Assembly (NCBI RefSeq): GCF_028617075.1 | Contig: NZ_JAQKGV010000002.1 | Span: 1 to 64,000 of the forward strand | Reading direction: 5' to 3' | DNA: 64,000 nt | From: Rubrobacter calidifluminis | GTDB lineage: Bacteria; Actinomycetota; Rubrobacteria; Rubrobacterales; Rubrobacteraceae | Shown: positions 1-9,519 of the stretch, one piece after another | Numbering within the stretch: the first letter of the stretch is position 1 | Layout: each line of letters opens with the position of its first letter | The notes under the pieces: generated by a model | Told to the model about the DNA's origin: nothing | The model's database searches: none | What the model saw: the letters and a program-made list of their open reading frames with translations, nothing else | Translations under genes and position numbers: made by a program

Positions 1-281
1 TCTCTAACTACGCCACGCTGCCCTACGACAGGGTAGAGAAAGACGGGCGGGTGGTAGGAGTCTCCACCTACACCGGCTACAGCTACAACGAGAGGTCGAT
101 GCTCTCTTTGGCGGTAGTAGAAGAAGAACAGGCAGAGCCCGGCACACAGCTCACCCTTCTGTGGGGAGAGGAGCCCAACAGCACCAAGCCCACGGTAGAG
201 GAGCACAGGCAAGTGGAGATAAGGGCCACCGTGCAGCCCGCTCCCCTGGTCGAGTACGCACGCACCGCCTACCGCAGATAA
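1..281 (+). CDS. LigM-like O-demethylase / aminomethyltransferase-family protein, 3' end only
   Basis: Only the last 92 codons are inside the window; the reading phase starts at base 3 and ends at TAA 279-281. The fragment has the C-terminal barrel of the GcvT/aminomethyltransferase fold: a VGVSTYTGYSYNERSMLSLA segment, a GT-LTLLWGEE strand and a VEIRATVQPAP strand. This pattern, with a Trp-Gly-Glu-Glu turn and an alternating VxIRATV strand, is that of tetrahydrofolate-dependent aryl O-demethylases such as LigM, which turn vanillate into protocatechuate. The assignment to that subfamily rests on the tail alone plus the downstream pobA and pca genes. A dimethylglycine- or glycine-cleavage-type relative cannot be excluded. 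Confidence 0.6.
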   Translation, partial: SNYATLPYDRVEKDGRVVGVSTYTGYSYNERSMLSLAVVEEEQAEPGTQLTLLWGEEPNSTKPTVEEHRQVEIRATVQPAPLVEYARTAYRR

Positions 282-429
282 TAAAAACGAAATCAGAGCG
301 GCGGACGGATCTTCGCAGAGGTTCCAGTATCTCTATACAGGCGCAGCCTGCCGTCTGCCTGGTTGTCTCTCTTCCCGGTCGTCTCTACCATGAAGAGGCA
401 GATGTCCGGCGGAACGGAAGGAGAACCGG

Positions 430-1206
430 TTGGCTGACGAGCTCGAGGCGGCGATCGAGACGGCGAGGGCGGCGGGAGAGGTGCTGCGCGCCGGCTTCGG
501 TAGGGGAGGGAAAGTCCGGTACAAGGGTGAGGTGGATCTGGTCACGGAGACAGACGAGGAGTCGGAGCGTCTGATCAAGGAGGCCCTTCTCGGCGCTTTC
601 CCCGCCTACGGCATGCTGGCCGAGGAGAGCGGCCAGACGGCCGGGGAGGATGAGGCGCGCTGGATCGTCGATCCTCTCGACGGGACGATCAACTTCGCCC
701 ACGACCTGCCCATCTTCGCCGTCTCCATCGCCCTGCAGAGGGGGGACGACCTCGTCCTCGGCGTCGTCTACGATCCTATGAGAGACGAGCTGTTCACCGC
801 CCGGCGTGGCGAAGGAGCCTTCCTGAACGGCAAACCCATCACGCCCACGAAGACCGGCGAGCTCATCCACGCCCTCCTGGCCACCGGTTTTCCCTACGAC
901 AGGAGCGAGCTGCCGGAGGCTCTGGAGTTCTTCGGGCGCTTCGCCTCGCGCACGCGCAGCATCAGGAGGCTGGGCTCCGCCGCCATAGACCTCTGCTACG
1001 TGGCCTGCGGCCGGCTCGACGGCTACTACGAGCGCGGCGTCTGGCCGTGGGACGTGGCGGCCGGGGCCCTGATCCTGGAGGAGGCCGGCGGGCGGGTGAC
1101 GGATTACCGCGGTGATCCACCGGACGTGGAGGACCGGGAGATACTCGCGAGCAACGGACCGCTGCACCAGGGGATGCTCGAGGTCATAGGCAACACCTCC
1201 GGATAA
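430..1206 (+). CDS. Inositol monophosphatase family protein
   Basis: A 258-residue Mg-dependent phosphomonoesterase of the IMPase/SuhB/CysQ superfamily, which usually hydrolyses inositol phosphates, histidinol phosphate or PAP. The metal site is visible: EES at 65-67, DPLDGTINF at 81-89 and the C-terminal WDVAAG motif at 207-212 followed by LEEAGG. Length is typical. The TTG start at 430 follows GGAAGGAG at about 413-420. It stands between the demethylase fragment and an MFS gene on the same strand, with gaps of about 150 and 215 bases. Substrate cannot be decided from sequence; in actinobacteria this family also includes histidinol-phosphatase HisN. Confidence 0.85.
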   Translation: MADELEAAIETARAAGEVLRAGFGRGGKVRYKGEVDLVTETDEESERLIKEALLGAFPAYGMLAEESGQTAGEDEARWIVDPLDGTINFAHDLPIFAVSIALQRGDDLVLGVVYDPMRDELFTARRGEGAFLNGKPITPTKTGELIHALLATGFPYDRSELPEALEFFGRFASRTRSIRRLGSAAIDLCYVACGRLDGYYERGVWPWDVAAGALILEEAGGRVTDYRGDPPDVEDREILASNGPLHQGMLEVIGNTSG

Positions 1207-1420
1207 CCCCAGCCGGCCCCCGGGCCAAAGCTGAAGCGGCCTCTCCTCCGGCGTCCCGTCTCTGGCATACCCGAAAGATATATCTGTAACATCGAACCGG
1301 TATTGGACCTTGGGTGCGTCGGTACCGCAGAATACGAACGTCGGGTGATGTGGGAGGCTCCGGTGTGTGCGCGGTATTCCGCGGGAGTGACGGATCTCAC
1401 CGGGGAGGAAGGAGGATCTC

Positions 1421-2908
1421 ATGGAGACGACCGGCGGACGAACCGCACCCTACCCCGGGTACCGGGGGCTCTGGGTCTGGCTCATGCTCGGGTGGGTGGC
1501 GAGCGGGCTCGACCGCACGATCACCGGCCCGGTCGTGAGCTACATGATCGACAACAAGGTTCCGCTCTTCCAGGGGGTGCAAAATCCCTACGCGCTCGGC
1601 GGGCTGGTCGGAAGCCTGCTCTTCGCCGGGTACGCCCTGATGCAGTTTCCCGGCGGGTATATCGGCGACAGGTTCGGGCACCGTACGGTGGTCGTCATAA
1701 GCATCGTGTGGACCGGGGTGGCCACCGTCCTGAGCGGGCTTGCGACTGCGATACTCGGTCTCGTCGCCCTGCGTGCGATCACCGGGCTCGGTACGGGGAT
1801 GTTCTACTCCAACGACCGCAGCATCATAACCACCCAGACCCCGTTCGAGAAACGCAGCCTCGGCATGGGCGTGGTGATAACAGGGCTCTCCATAGGCATA
1901 ACCCTTGCGTACCTCACCGTCTCTCCGCTGCTCGGCTTCGGATCTTCGGTGTTCGGGACGGGCGGGGCGTGGAGGATGCCATTCATCGTGCTCGGCGTGA
2001 TCGCGCTCCTCATCGGGCTCGGGATGCACCGCTTCTTCAGCGGGCAGGGAGAACCTCACCGCTTCTCCCCGGCATACCCCTCTGCCTTCGGGGCTCTGAT
2101 CGGTTACGCCGTAGCCTTCTTCGTCATCATAATAGCCACCTACTTCTTCGCCATCCGCGCCGGACTGCCGGACTGGGGGGTGGCCGTGATCATAACGGTC
2201 GTGGCCCTGGCCCTCGTGGCTCTGGTCTTCGTCCGGCTGGGCGGGCGGATAGGCCCCGTGCTCTACGACCGCTCGCTGTTCCTGATCTACCTCGCCTTCA
2301 TACCGATACTGTGGAACCTCTGGTTCTTCAGCTTCTGGTCGGTCTCGATCGTCTCGCAGGCGGCCGCCGGCTCCACGTTCCTGCAGGCTGCACTGACCGC
2401 GCTCTTCTTCGGTCTCGCCGGGATAATCGGCTACCCGGCCGGAGGCTGGCTCGCCGACTACACCAAGCGGCGGGGGTGGGGGCGCAAGGGGATGCTCATC
2501 GCCTTCACCTTCATCCAGGGGGTGCTCACCCTCGCCTTCTCCGTCTACGTGGCGAAGGGCGGCGGCGCACTCGCTGCGCTCGGCGCCCTGATCTTCTTCG
2601 CCAGCCTCTTCTTCAACGCCCTCCAGCCGATGGCCCAGGCGCTCGCCGCCGACCTGACGAACCCGGCCTACCTCGGCGCGATGTTCGGGATGATGAACCT
2701 GATCGGCGAGATGGGCGCCATACTCTCCCCGTCCATCAGCGGCGCACTCCGCGACGCCACGGGCAACTGGCACGCCGCCCTCTTCCTGGACACCGCGCTC
2801 ATCTTCTGCGGGTTCATCCTGCTGCTGTTCGTTCGCGAGACCCGCCGGACCCGCAGGGCACCCACGGAGGAGACCTCCAGGGTCTCCGGATACCGAACTC
2901 AGGGCTGA
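1421..2908 (+). CDS. MFS transporter
   Basis: A 495-residue major facilitator superfamily carrier with about twelve hydrophobic segments. The MFS loop 2-3 motif is seen as GYIGDRFGHRTVVV, and a related GGWLADYTKRR stands after the central loop. ATG at 1421 follows GGAGGAAGGAGG. It lies between the IMPase gene and the pobA region on the same strand, so import of an aromatic acid is a reasonable guess, but nothing in the sequence fixes the substrate. Just downstream begins the small conserved ORF at 2935. Confidence 0.85.
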   Translation: METTGGRTAPYPGYRGLWVWLMLGWVASGLDRTITGPVVSYMIDNKVPLFQGVQNPYALGGLVGSLLFAGYALMQFPGGYIGDRFGHRTVVVISIVWTGVATVLSGLATAILGLVALRAITGLGTGMFYSNDRSIITTQTPFEKRSLGMGVVITGLSIGITLAYLTVSPLLGFGSSVFGTGGAWRMPFIVLGVIALLIGLGMHRFFSGQGEPHRFSPAYPSAFGALIGYAVAFFVIIIATYFFAIRAGLPDWGVAVIITVVALALVALVFVRLGGRIGPVLYDRSLFLIYLAFIPILWNLWFFSFWSVSIVSQAAAGSTFLQAALTALFFGLAGIIGYPAGGWLADYTKRRGWGRKGMLIAFTFIQGVLTLAFSVYVAKGGGALAALGALIFFASLFFNALQPMAQALAADLTNPAYLGAMFGMMNLIGEMGAILSPSISGALRDATGNWHAALFLDTALIFCGFILLLFVRETRRTRRAPTEETSRVSGYRTQG

Positions 2909-2934
2909 ACGTCGCAAAGATATACGTCGGCGAT

Positions 2935-3009
2935 ATGGCCAGGTTATATGACAGGTATTTGCGCTATGACTCAGCCGGAGAGATACTGATGCCGAAAGGG
3001 GCGGAGTAG
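2935..3009 (+). CDS. Candidate small leaderless ORF upstream of pobA (24 aa)
   Basis: This ORF begins MARLYDRYLRYD and ends at TAG 3007-3009. A -10-like TATACG (2921-2926) lies exactly 8 bases before the ATG, so an mRNA from it would start at or next to the start codon. The same arrangement, with the same spacing and a related peptide MARTFIRYLCYG, stands upstream of pcaI at 11094. The two DNA stretches align without gaps over about 60 bases, and two arginine codons differ synonymously. It may be a regulatory small protein, a leader peptide, or just the transcribed part of a shared promoter. No known family was recognised. Confidence 0.35.
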   Translation: MARLYDRYLRYDSAGEILMPKGAE

Positions 3010-3170
3010 ACCCGCGCGCCCTGTCGGGCTACGGAAGGAGGAGGGCATGTCTCCCGGAGTCTGGCTCCCGGTCGGGTTGGTTCGCCCGCGGTTTTGAAGG
3101 TGTGTGATTGGGTGCTGCGGTCGAGGCTGGGTGTGGACCTGCGGATGCCGGGGGCACGCGGATACGGTGA

Positions 3171-4427
<1,257 letters not shown>

Positions 4428-4458
4428 ATTTGCCGCCGTTTAGAGGGAAAGGAGAGCG

Positions 4459-5712
4459 ATGATGGAAGAGCGGCAGAGGAGCACATTCTTCCGCTACGAG
4501 AACGCGGTAGTTTTGATGATGTTCTTCGTCTTCGGTTTCGTTTTTATGGAGCGTCTGAGCGTGGTCTACCTTTTCCCGTTCATCGCTCCGGATCTCAAGC
4601 TCAACAACACCGAGATAGGCCTCATCGTCTCTGTGCTGGCGGTCTGCTGGGCCATCTCGGGGTTTGTGTTTGGGTCTTTCTCGGATCTCATCGGCTCGAG
4701 GAAGAAGGTGCTTTTGCCGATCACGCTGGCGTTTTCGCTGTTCTCGTTCCTCTCGGGTCTCGCCAGGAGCTTCATCATGCTGATCGTGGTGAGAGGGCTC
4801 ATGGGCGTCTCCGAGGGGCCGGTGCTGCCGATAGCGCAGGCCAGCGTGATAGCCGAGTCCTCCGAAGAGAGGCGCGGGTTCAATCTGGGCTTCGTGCAGA
4901 GCTCCACGGGGCTCATCGGTTCCACCCTCACACCGATAATCGTCACGGCCATCGCCGTGCACTACTCCTGGCACTACGCGTTCTACCTGGTCGGGGTGCC
5001 GGGGCTGGTTATGTTCTTCGTCCTCTTGAAGTACATGCGCGAGCCCGCGAGGACGGCCGGAGTGGAGGAGCACGGCCGCATCCGAAGGAGCGACTTCGGG
5101 ATGGTCTTCAGAAACCGCAACGTGTGGTTCTGCGTTCTCATCTCGGCGTTCTTCATGACCTGGCTTTTCGCCTTCACCAGCTTCGCGCCGACGTTTCTCA
5201 CCGAAGGGGCGCACTACTCCCCGACGGACATGGGGCTCATCATGGGTGCTGTGGGCTTCGGGACTTTCGTCTGGGGTTTCGTGGGACCTGCTATCTCCGA
5301 CCGGGTGGGCCGGAAGCCCACGCTCATAGCCTTCGCCTTCATAACCACGCTCTCGCCCATATGCCTGGCGCTGATACACGCCCCGGTACAGGAGATGATG
5401 GTGATAGGCTTTCTGACGGCCCTCGGGCAGGGGGCGTTTCCCATCTTCATGGCGATAATCCCCGGTGAGTCGCTGCCCGCGGCCTACGTTGCGACGGCGG
5501 TGGGGCTCACGCAGCTCATAGGGGAGCTCGTGGGCGGGACGGTGGCTCCAACGTTGGCCGGTGTGGCTGCGGACCACTTCGGGATAGCCGCTCCTTTGTG
5601 GATAGCTGCGGGTGGTTCTTTCGTGTGTGCGCTTCTGGCCTTCGGGATAAAGGAGACCGCGCCGGTGCGGGTCGGGCGCCGGGAGGTCTCCGCCGGGAAG
5701 GTTGTGCATTGA
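4459..5712 (+). CDS. MFS transporter downstream of pobA
   Basis: A 417-residue major facilitator carrier with twelve predicted membrane spans. It has the loop 2-3 motif GSFSDLIGSRKKVLLP near residue 73 and a second copy, GPAISDRVGRKPTL, in the C-terminal half. Start ATG 4459 (or 4462) follows GGAAAGGAGAG. It is probably cotranscribed with pobA (31-base gap) and shares TTGA with the cysteine hydrolase after it. Uptake of an aromatic acid or related carboxylate is suggested by position only. Confidence 0.85.
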   Translation: MMEERQRSTFFRYENAVVLMMFFVFGFVFMERLSVVYLFPFIAPDLKLNNTEIGLIVSVLAVCWAISGFVFGSFSDLIGSRKKVLLPITLAFSLFSFLSGLARSFIMLIVVRGLMGVSEGPVLPIAQASVIAESSEERRGFNLGFVQSSTGLIGSTLTPIIVTAIAVHYSWHYAFYLVGVPGLVMFFVLLKYMREPARTAGVEEHGRIRRSDFGMVFRNRNVWFCVLISAFFMTWLFAFTSFAPTFLTEGAHYSPTDMGLIMGAVGFGTFVWGFVGPAISDRVGRKPTLIAFAFITTLSPICLALIHAPVQEMMVIGFLTALGQGAFPIFMAIIPGESLPAAYVATAVGLTQLIGELVGGTVAPTLAGVAADHFGIAAPLWIAAGGSFVCALLAFGIKETAPVRVGRREVSAGKVVH

Positions 5713-6356
5713 GCCGTGGCGTGAAGAGCTCTATCGGGAGCGGGGGACTAGACTGGACCGTGCGTCCGGGAAGCTCCGCCTTGCTCGTGATCGACATGCA
5801 GAACGACTTCGTGCGCGAGGGGGGCGTGATGGAGGTCCCCCTCGCCAGGAAGTGCCTGCCGAACATCCGCCGGTTGGTCGACGCCGCGCGCGACTCGGGC
5901 ATCCCGGTCGTCTTCACCCGGCACGTGCTCTACGACGCCTTCGACGTCTCGCCGCTCGAGGTCGCCCTCCAGCCCCGGCTCAGGAAGGAGGGCATGAGGG
6001 AGGGGAGCCGGGGGGCGCAGGTAGTCGAGGAGCTTCAACCCCGACCGGACGAGTTCGTGGTCAGCAAACACCGCTACGACGCCTTCTACAACACCGACCT
6101 TGAGACCATACTGCGCACCGCGTGGGGGCTGAACGCTGTAGACACCCTGATCATCACCGGCACCGTGACGAACATCTGCTGCGAGAGCACCGCCAGAAGC
6201 GCCTTCATGCGCGACTTCAAGGTCGTCTTCGCGAGCGACGCCAACGGCGGGCTGGACGAGCCCTCGCACGCCGCGACGCTCGAGAGCATCTCGCGCGCGT
6301 TCGGCCGGGTGGCCTCGACCCGGGAGATACTGCAGGAGATCGAATCCTGTATTTGA
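5709..6356 (+). CDS. Cysteine hydrolase, isochorismatase family
   Basis: A 215-residue protein with the isochorismatase/nicotinamidase fold. The triad is visible: Asp29 in LLVIDMQNDF, Lys120 in VVSKHRYDAF and Cys157 in TNICCESTARSA. The TTG start at 5709 overlaps the TGA stop of the MFS gene (TTGA), the junction type used throughout this window; GTG 5721 is an alternative. The TNxCxESTAR segment resembles amidohydrolases acting on carbamates and ureides (RutB, N-carbamoylsarcosine amidase) more than isochorismatase itself, but the substrate is unknown. Coupling to pobA and its carrier suggests an amide or carbamate of an aromatic acid, an inference only. Confidence 0.85.
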   Translation: MSRGVKSSIGSGGLDWTVRPGSSALLVIDMQNDFVREGGVMEVPLARKCLPNIRRLVDAARDSGIPVVFTRHVLYDAFDVSPLEVALQPRLRKEGMREGSRGAQVVEELQPRPDEFVVSKHRYDAFYNTDLETILRTAWGLNAVDTLIITGTVTNICCESTARSAFMRDFKVVFASDANGGLDEPSHAATLESISRAFGRVASTREILQEIESCI

Positions 6357-6901
6357 ACCCGTCTGAATGCCCGAAGCAGGGGGCGGTTGCTTGGTCATCG
6401 TTGTCCTCTGAAATAACGAACCGCGACTTTTATCCCCAAGACACCAACCGATGTGCCAGAGCGAATGAAAACACGCTGGTTGTCTTATTGAGTGCCGGTT
6501 CGCTCATGGTATAAGATAATATCGTTTCTAAATGCCTTCAGTGGAGCGTGGCTTCGTTGAGATAAAAGAACATGGTGGACGAGCGAAGAGATCCCGGGCT
6601 CTATGACTTGCATATACCAACAAAATATATCTAGTAGATGTATTTTGTATTTGACCTATAGCTATGGACCAGGCAGAATACCTGCCACAGTTAGAGCGAG
6701 AGGTAGAGGGGAAGTGGGGAAATCGAGAGGTTCATGAGAAATTCGGCGAAAACGTTTAGTGAGCTGTCTTTGTCACTTTCTAGGCGTGACGCTGGGCCGC
6801 TGAGTTCGTGAGGTTACATGACATTGTTGGGTTGTCTGCAGATGGGTCTTGATAATTCTTTGTAGGTGGACACAGATACGTCGGAGGAAGGAGGAGAAAA
6901 G
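6357..6901. other. 545-bp AT-richer intergenic region upstream of the MHS transporter
   Basis: No convincing gene is seen here. Two short frames, ATG 6571 (20 aa) and ATG 6664 (31 aa), show no family motif. The region is clearly richer in A and T than its surroundings and contains the inverted repeat at 6620-6648. It marks the left edge of a block (6.4-10.4 kb) whose third codon positions are less GC-rich than the pca genes. Confidence 0.5.
6620..6648. promoter_or_regulatory. 29-bp inverted repeat, possible operator
   Basis: The arms acaaaatatatcta and tagatgtattttgt are 14 bases each around a single central base, with one mismatch. It lies about 250 bases before the MHS transporter start. 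Size and symmetry fit a dimeric regulator of GntR, TetR or similar type; none is encoded beside it. Confidence 0.4.
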
Positions 6902-8248
6902 GTGGAGAGGATTGGCGGAGAGGTTGTTCATCCGCCGACGACGATTCGCAAGGTGGCTCTTGCGAGCTTCGTGGGATCCGTCATGGAATGGTACGACTTC
7001 TTCATTTACGGGACGGCTACTGCGCTGGTTCTCGGGAAGTTGTTTTTCCCCAATGCCAGCTCTCTCGTTGGAACGTTGGAGGCCTTTGCCACGTTTGGGG
7101 TAGGTTTTCTCTTCCGGCCTCTGGGAGGAGCGTTTTTCGGACACTTTGGTGACAAGGTGGGACGCAAGGCCATGCTGGTCATCACACTGGGAGTGATGGG
7201 GATTGCGACGGTACTTATCGGTTGTCTTCCGACGTACAGCTCAATAGGCATATGGGCTCCTGTCCTGCTTGTATTACTCCGGTGTTTGCAAGGCTTCTCC
7301 GTTGGAGGAGAGTGGGCTGGTGGAGCGCTGATGGTAATCGAGCACGCGCCCGTAGAACGTAGAGGGTTCTACGGGAGTTGGCCGCAGGTTGGGCCGTCTG
7401 CGGGAACGCTGCTTTCCACCGGTGTGTTTGCCATATTTTCAGGACTTCCTCAGGATCAGTTTCTGTCCTGGGGATGGCGAGTGCCATTCCTGCTGAGCGC
7501 TGTCGTGGTGGCGATCGGGCTCGTGATCCGGCTCAAGATCGCTGAGTCGCCGGTATTCGAGGAGATCAAAGAAGAACACCGTGAGCCGCGGACCCCTCTT
7601 CTGGAGCTTTTCCGTAGCGGTGAAGGCAGAAACGTGCTGCTCATCATGGGTATGCGACTGGCCATAAACACGACCTATTATGGGGCGACAGTCTTCGCAC
7701 TCTCCTATGCAACCGATCAGCTGGGCATCTCCAATACGACGATGCTTGCCTGCATCCTCGTAACCGCCGCGCTGGGATTCGTTAGCAAGCCGATATATGG
7801 GGCGATATCCGACCGTATCGGGCGGCGTCCGATATACCTTGCGGGGGCGGTTGTAGGAGCTCTGATCATTTTCCCCTTCTTCTGGGCGCTGCAGACACGT
7901 TCGGTGATCCTTATATTCCTGGCATTCTTTTTCATCATAAACATCTCCCACGACCTCAATGATGCCGTGGAGTCGTCTTTCTTCTCTGAACTCTTCGGCT
8001 CGAAGGATCGCTACAGCGGGGTTGCGATAGGGCATCAGTTGGGAGGCGCGATCACCGGCTTCACACCACTCATCGCGGGTGCCTTGACTGCTGCGGGGGG
8101 CTGGCCGCTCGCTGCCACATACTTCGTTTTTGCCTGTCTGATCTCTTGTATATGTATCTATGTGACCAGAGAGAATTTCCGTCGTGATCTTACGGAGGCG
8201 GCGGAGCACGAGTCGCGCGGGATCACAGCCAGGCCGAGAGTTCAGTGA
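6902..8248 (+). CDS. MHS-family MFS transporter (metabolite:H+ symporter)
   Basis: A 448-residue carrier of the metabolite:H+ symporter family, whose members import shikimate, alpha-ketoglutarate, citrate, proline/betaine and aromatic acids. Family hallmarks are present: SVMEWYDFFIYG near the N-terminus, FRPLGGAFFGHFGDKVGRK in loop 2-3, LRCLQGFSVGGEWAG in helix 4 and SDRIGRRP in the C-terminal half. GTG 6902 is chosen because AAGGAGGA stands 6 bases before it; the in-frame GTG at 6866 has no ribosome site. A perfect 28-base palindrome follows the stop. The neighbouring dehydrogenase and TIM-barrel genes suggest a shikimate- or quinate-like substrate. Confidence 0.88.
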   Translation: MERIGGEVVHPPTTIRKVALASFVGSVMEWYDFFIYGTATALVLGKLFFPNASSLVGTLEAFATFGVGFLFRPLGGAFFGHFGDKVGRKAMLVITLGVMGIATVLIGCLPTYSSIGIWAPVLLVLLRCLQGFSVGGEWAGGALMVIEHAPVERRGFYGSWPQVGPSAGTLLSTGVFAIFSGLPQDQFLSWGWRVPFLLSAVVVAIGLVIRLKIAESPVFEEIKEEHREPRTPLLELFRSGEGRNVLLIMGMRLAINTTYYGATVFALSYATDQLGISNTTMLACILVTAALGFVSKPIYGAISDRIGRRPIYLAGAVVGALIIFPFFWALQTRSVILIFLAFFFIINISHDLNDAVESSFFSELFGSKDRYSGVAIGHQLGGAITGFTPLIAGALTAAGGWPLAATYFVFACLISCICIYVTRENFRRDLTEAAEHESRGITARPRVQ

Positions 8249-8257
8249 GGAATACCT

Positions 8258-8285
8258 GGAGCGGCCGGAGGCCTCCGGCCGCTCC
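8258..8285 (+). terminator. Terminator-like 28-nt palindrome after the MHS gene
   Basis: A perfect palindrome with arms GGAGCGGCCGGAGG and CCTCCGGCCGCTCC begins 9 bases after the stop codon and is followed by TTCT. There is no long T run, so it may be a weak terminator or a 3'-end stabilising hairpin. Confidence 0.55.
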
Positions 8286-8433
8286 TTCTGACATCTCTCG
8301 GGAGGTCGCATTGATGAACAGTTGCGCCGCAGCTTGACGACATAAGGGAGGACTCCAGTTGTACGAGGCCATGTACTTGACGCTTGGTGGTTGAGGCTGT
8401 GGGTTATGTTCTGAAGAAGTCGAAGGTCAGCCG

Positions 8434-9462
8434 TTGAAGGCTTTCGTGAAGACCGGTCGCCTCTCGGGAGAGGCTGAGGTTACGGATAGACCGATACCCA
8501 CCCCGGGGGCTGGTGAGGTCTTGCTCCGGGTGGCAGCGTGTGGGATATGTGGAAGCGATCTGCACGCTTTCAGGTCTGATCCGGGGTTCGAATGGATCCA
8601 ACCTCCGGTGACGCTGGGCCATGAATTCTCGGGTACCGTTGAGGCGGTTGGGCAGGATGTGCATCTCGTAAGTCCGGGTGATCGAGTCGTTCCTATCGCG
8701 ATACAGGGCTGCGGTAGTTGTGACTTCTGTCGTTCCGGTGTCACGCAGCTCTGTCCGCAGCGCGAGCTCGTCGGACTATCCTGCGACGGGGGAATGGCCG
8801 AGTACGCCGTGGTGCCTGAGTGGCAGCTCGTACCCGTTCCTTCGGAACTCGACCTCGGTTTGGCCGCGCTCTGCGAGCCGCTGGCCGTGGCCGTCCATGC
8901 GGTGTTCACGCGAGCTTGTATAAAGCCGGGCCAGAAAGTGGTGGTGTCGGGACCTGGGCCCATCGGGGTGCTTTGCGGGATGTTGGCCGACCTCGGCGGG
9001 GCGGAGGTTCTTCTGACAGGGGTGGAGCGGGATTCAGCGTGGCGACTGCCTGCTGCAGAACGTGTGGGGCTGGAAACCGCAAACCTCAGCGAGGCGCCGC
9101 TGGAAGCATATTTGCGCGATGGTTTTGGAGGAAACGCTCCAGACTTCTGGATAGAAAGTTCCGGATCCGTCAGAGCGCTCGGCTCGGCGCTGGAATCTGT
9201 GCGGCCGGGAGGAAAGATAATAGTGGTCGGCCTCTATGCTGAGCAGATGTCCTTTTATCCGACTTCGGCGGTGCGCAGGGAGCTTGATGTCGTGTTCAGC
9301 TATAGTTGCAGCTATGCCGACTATCGTACCGCACTGTCTCTTTTGAGTAGTGGTGCCGTGGATCCTGGACCTCTGATCTCCAGATATCCGCTGCGGGATG
9401 CCCGGAAGGCTTTCGAGGTGACTGGTGGGGGACGGGTCGTCAAAGCGATGCTAGTTCCGTGA
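8434..9462 (+). CDS. Zinc-dependent medium-chain dehydrogenase
   Basis: A 342-residue alcohol/polyol dehydrogenase of the MDR superfamily. The catalytic zinc site is Cys39 in CGICGSD and His63-Glu64 in GHE; the structural zinc has Cys93, 96, 99 and 107 (CGSCDFC...C). The nucleotide site is GPGPIG near 174. The pattern resembles sorbitol, threonine and related polyol dehydrogenases. TTG at 8434 is the likely start. With the MHS carrier before it and a TIM-barrel isomerase/dehydratase-like gene after it, it probably oxidises a hydroxyl of an imported polyol or cyclic hydroxy acid. Base composition is less GC-rich than in the pca genes. Confidence 0.85.
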   Translation: MKAFVKTGRLSGEAEVTDRPIPTPGAGEVLLRVAACGICGSDLHAFRSDPGFEWIQPPVTLGHEFSGTVEAVGQDVHLVSPGDRVVPIAIQGCGSCDFCRSGVTQLCPQRELVGLSCDGGMAEYAVVPEWQLVPVPSELDLGLAALCEPLAVAVHAVFTRACIKPGQKVVVSGPGPIGVLCGMLADLGGAEVLLTGVERDSAWRLPAAERVGLETANLSEAPLEAYLRDGFGGNAPDFWIESSGSVRALGSALESVRPGGKIIVVGLYAEQMSFYPTSAVRRELDVVFSYSCSYADYRTALSLLSSGAVDPGPLISRYPLRDARKAFEVTGGGRVVKAMLVP

Positions 9463-9519
9463 TGCCCGATTTGTACGAGTGAACGCGGTGCGTACCGGTA
9501 TGGCACCTGGGAGGAACGA

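Noticed and set aside
1270-1300. Third copy of the pobA/pca element upstream of the first MFS gene
   Set aside because: It has AAAGATATAT but lacks ATATGGCCAG and has no GGTATTTG at the right distance.
1397-2917. Long minus-strand frame over the first MFS gene
   Set aside because: Composition is extreme (Glu, Arg, Pro, Gly) and the plus strand carries a well-formed transporter.
6571-6759. Two short frames (20 and 31 codons) before the MHS gene
   Set aside because: No ribosome site, no family motif and no match to the paired small ORFs near pobA and pcaI.
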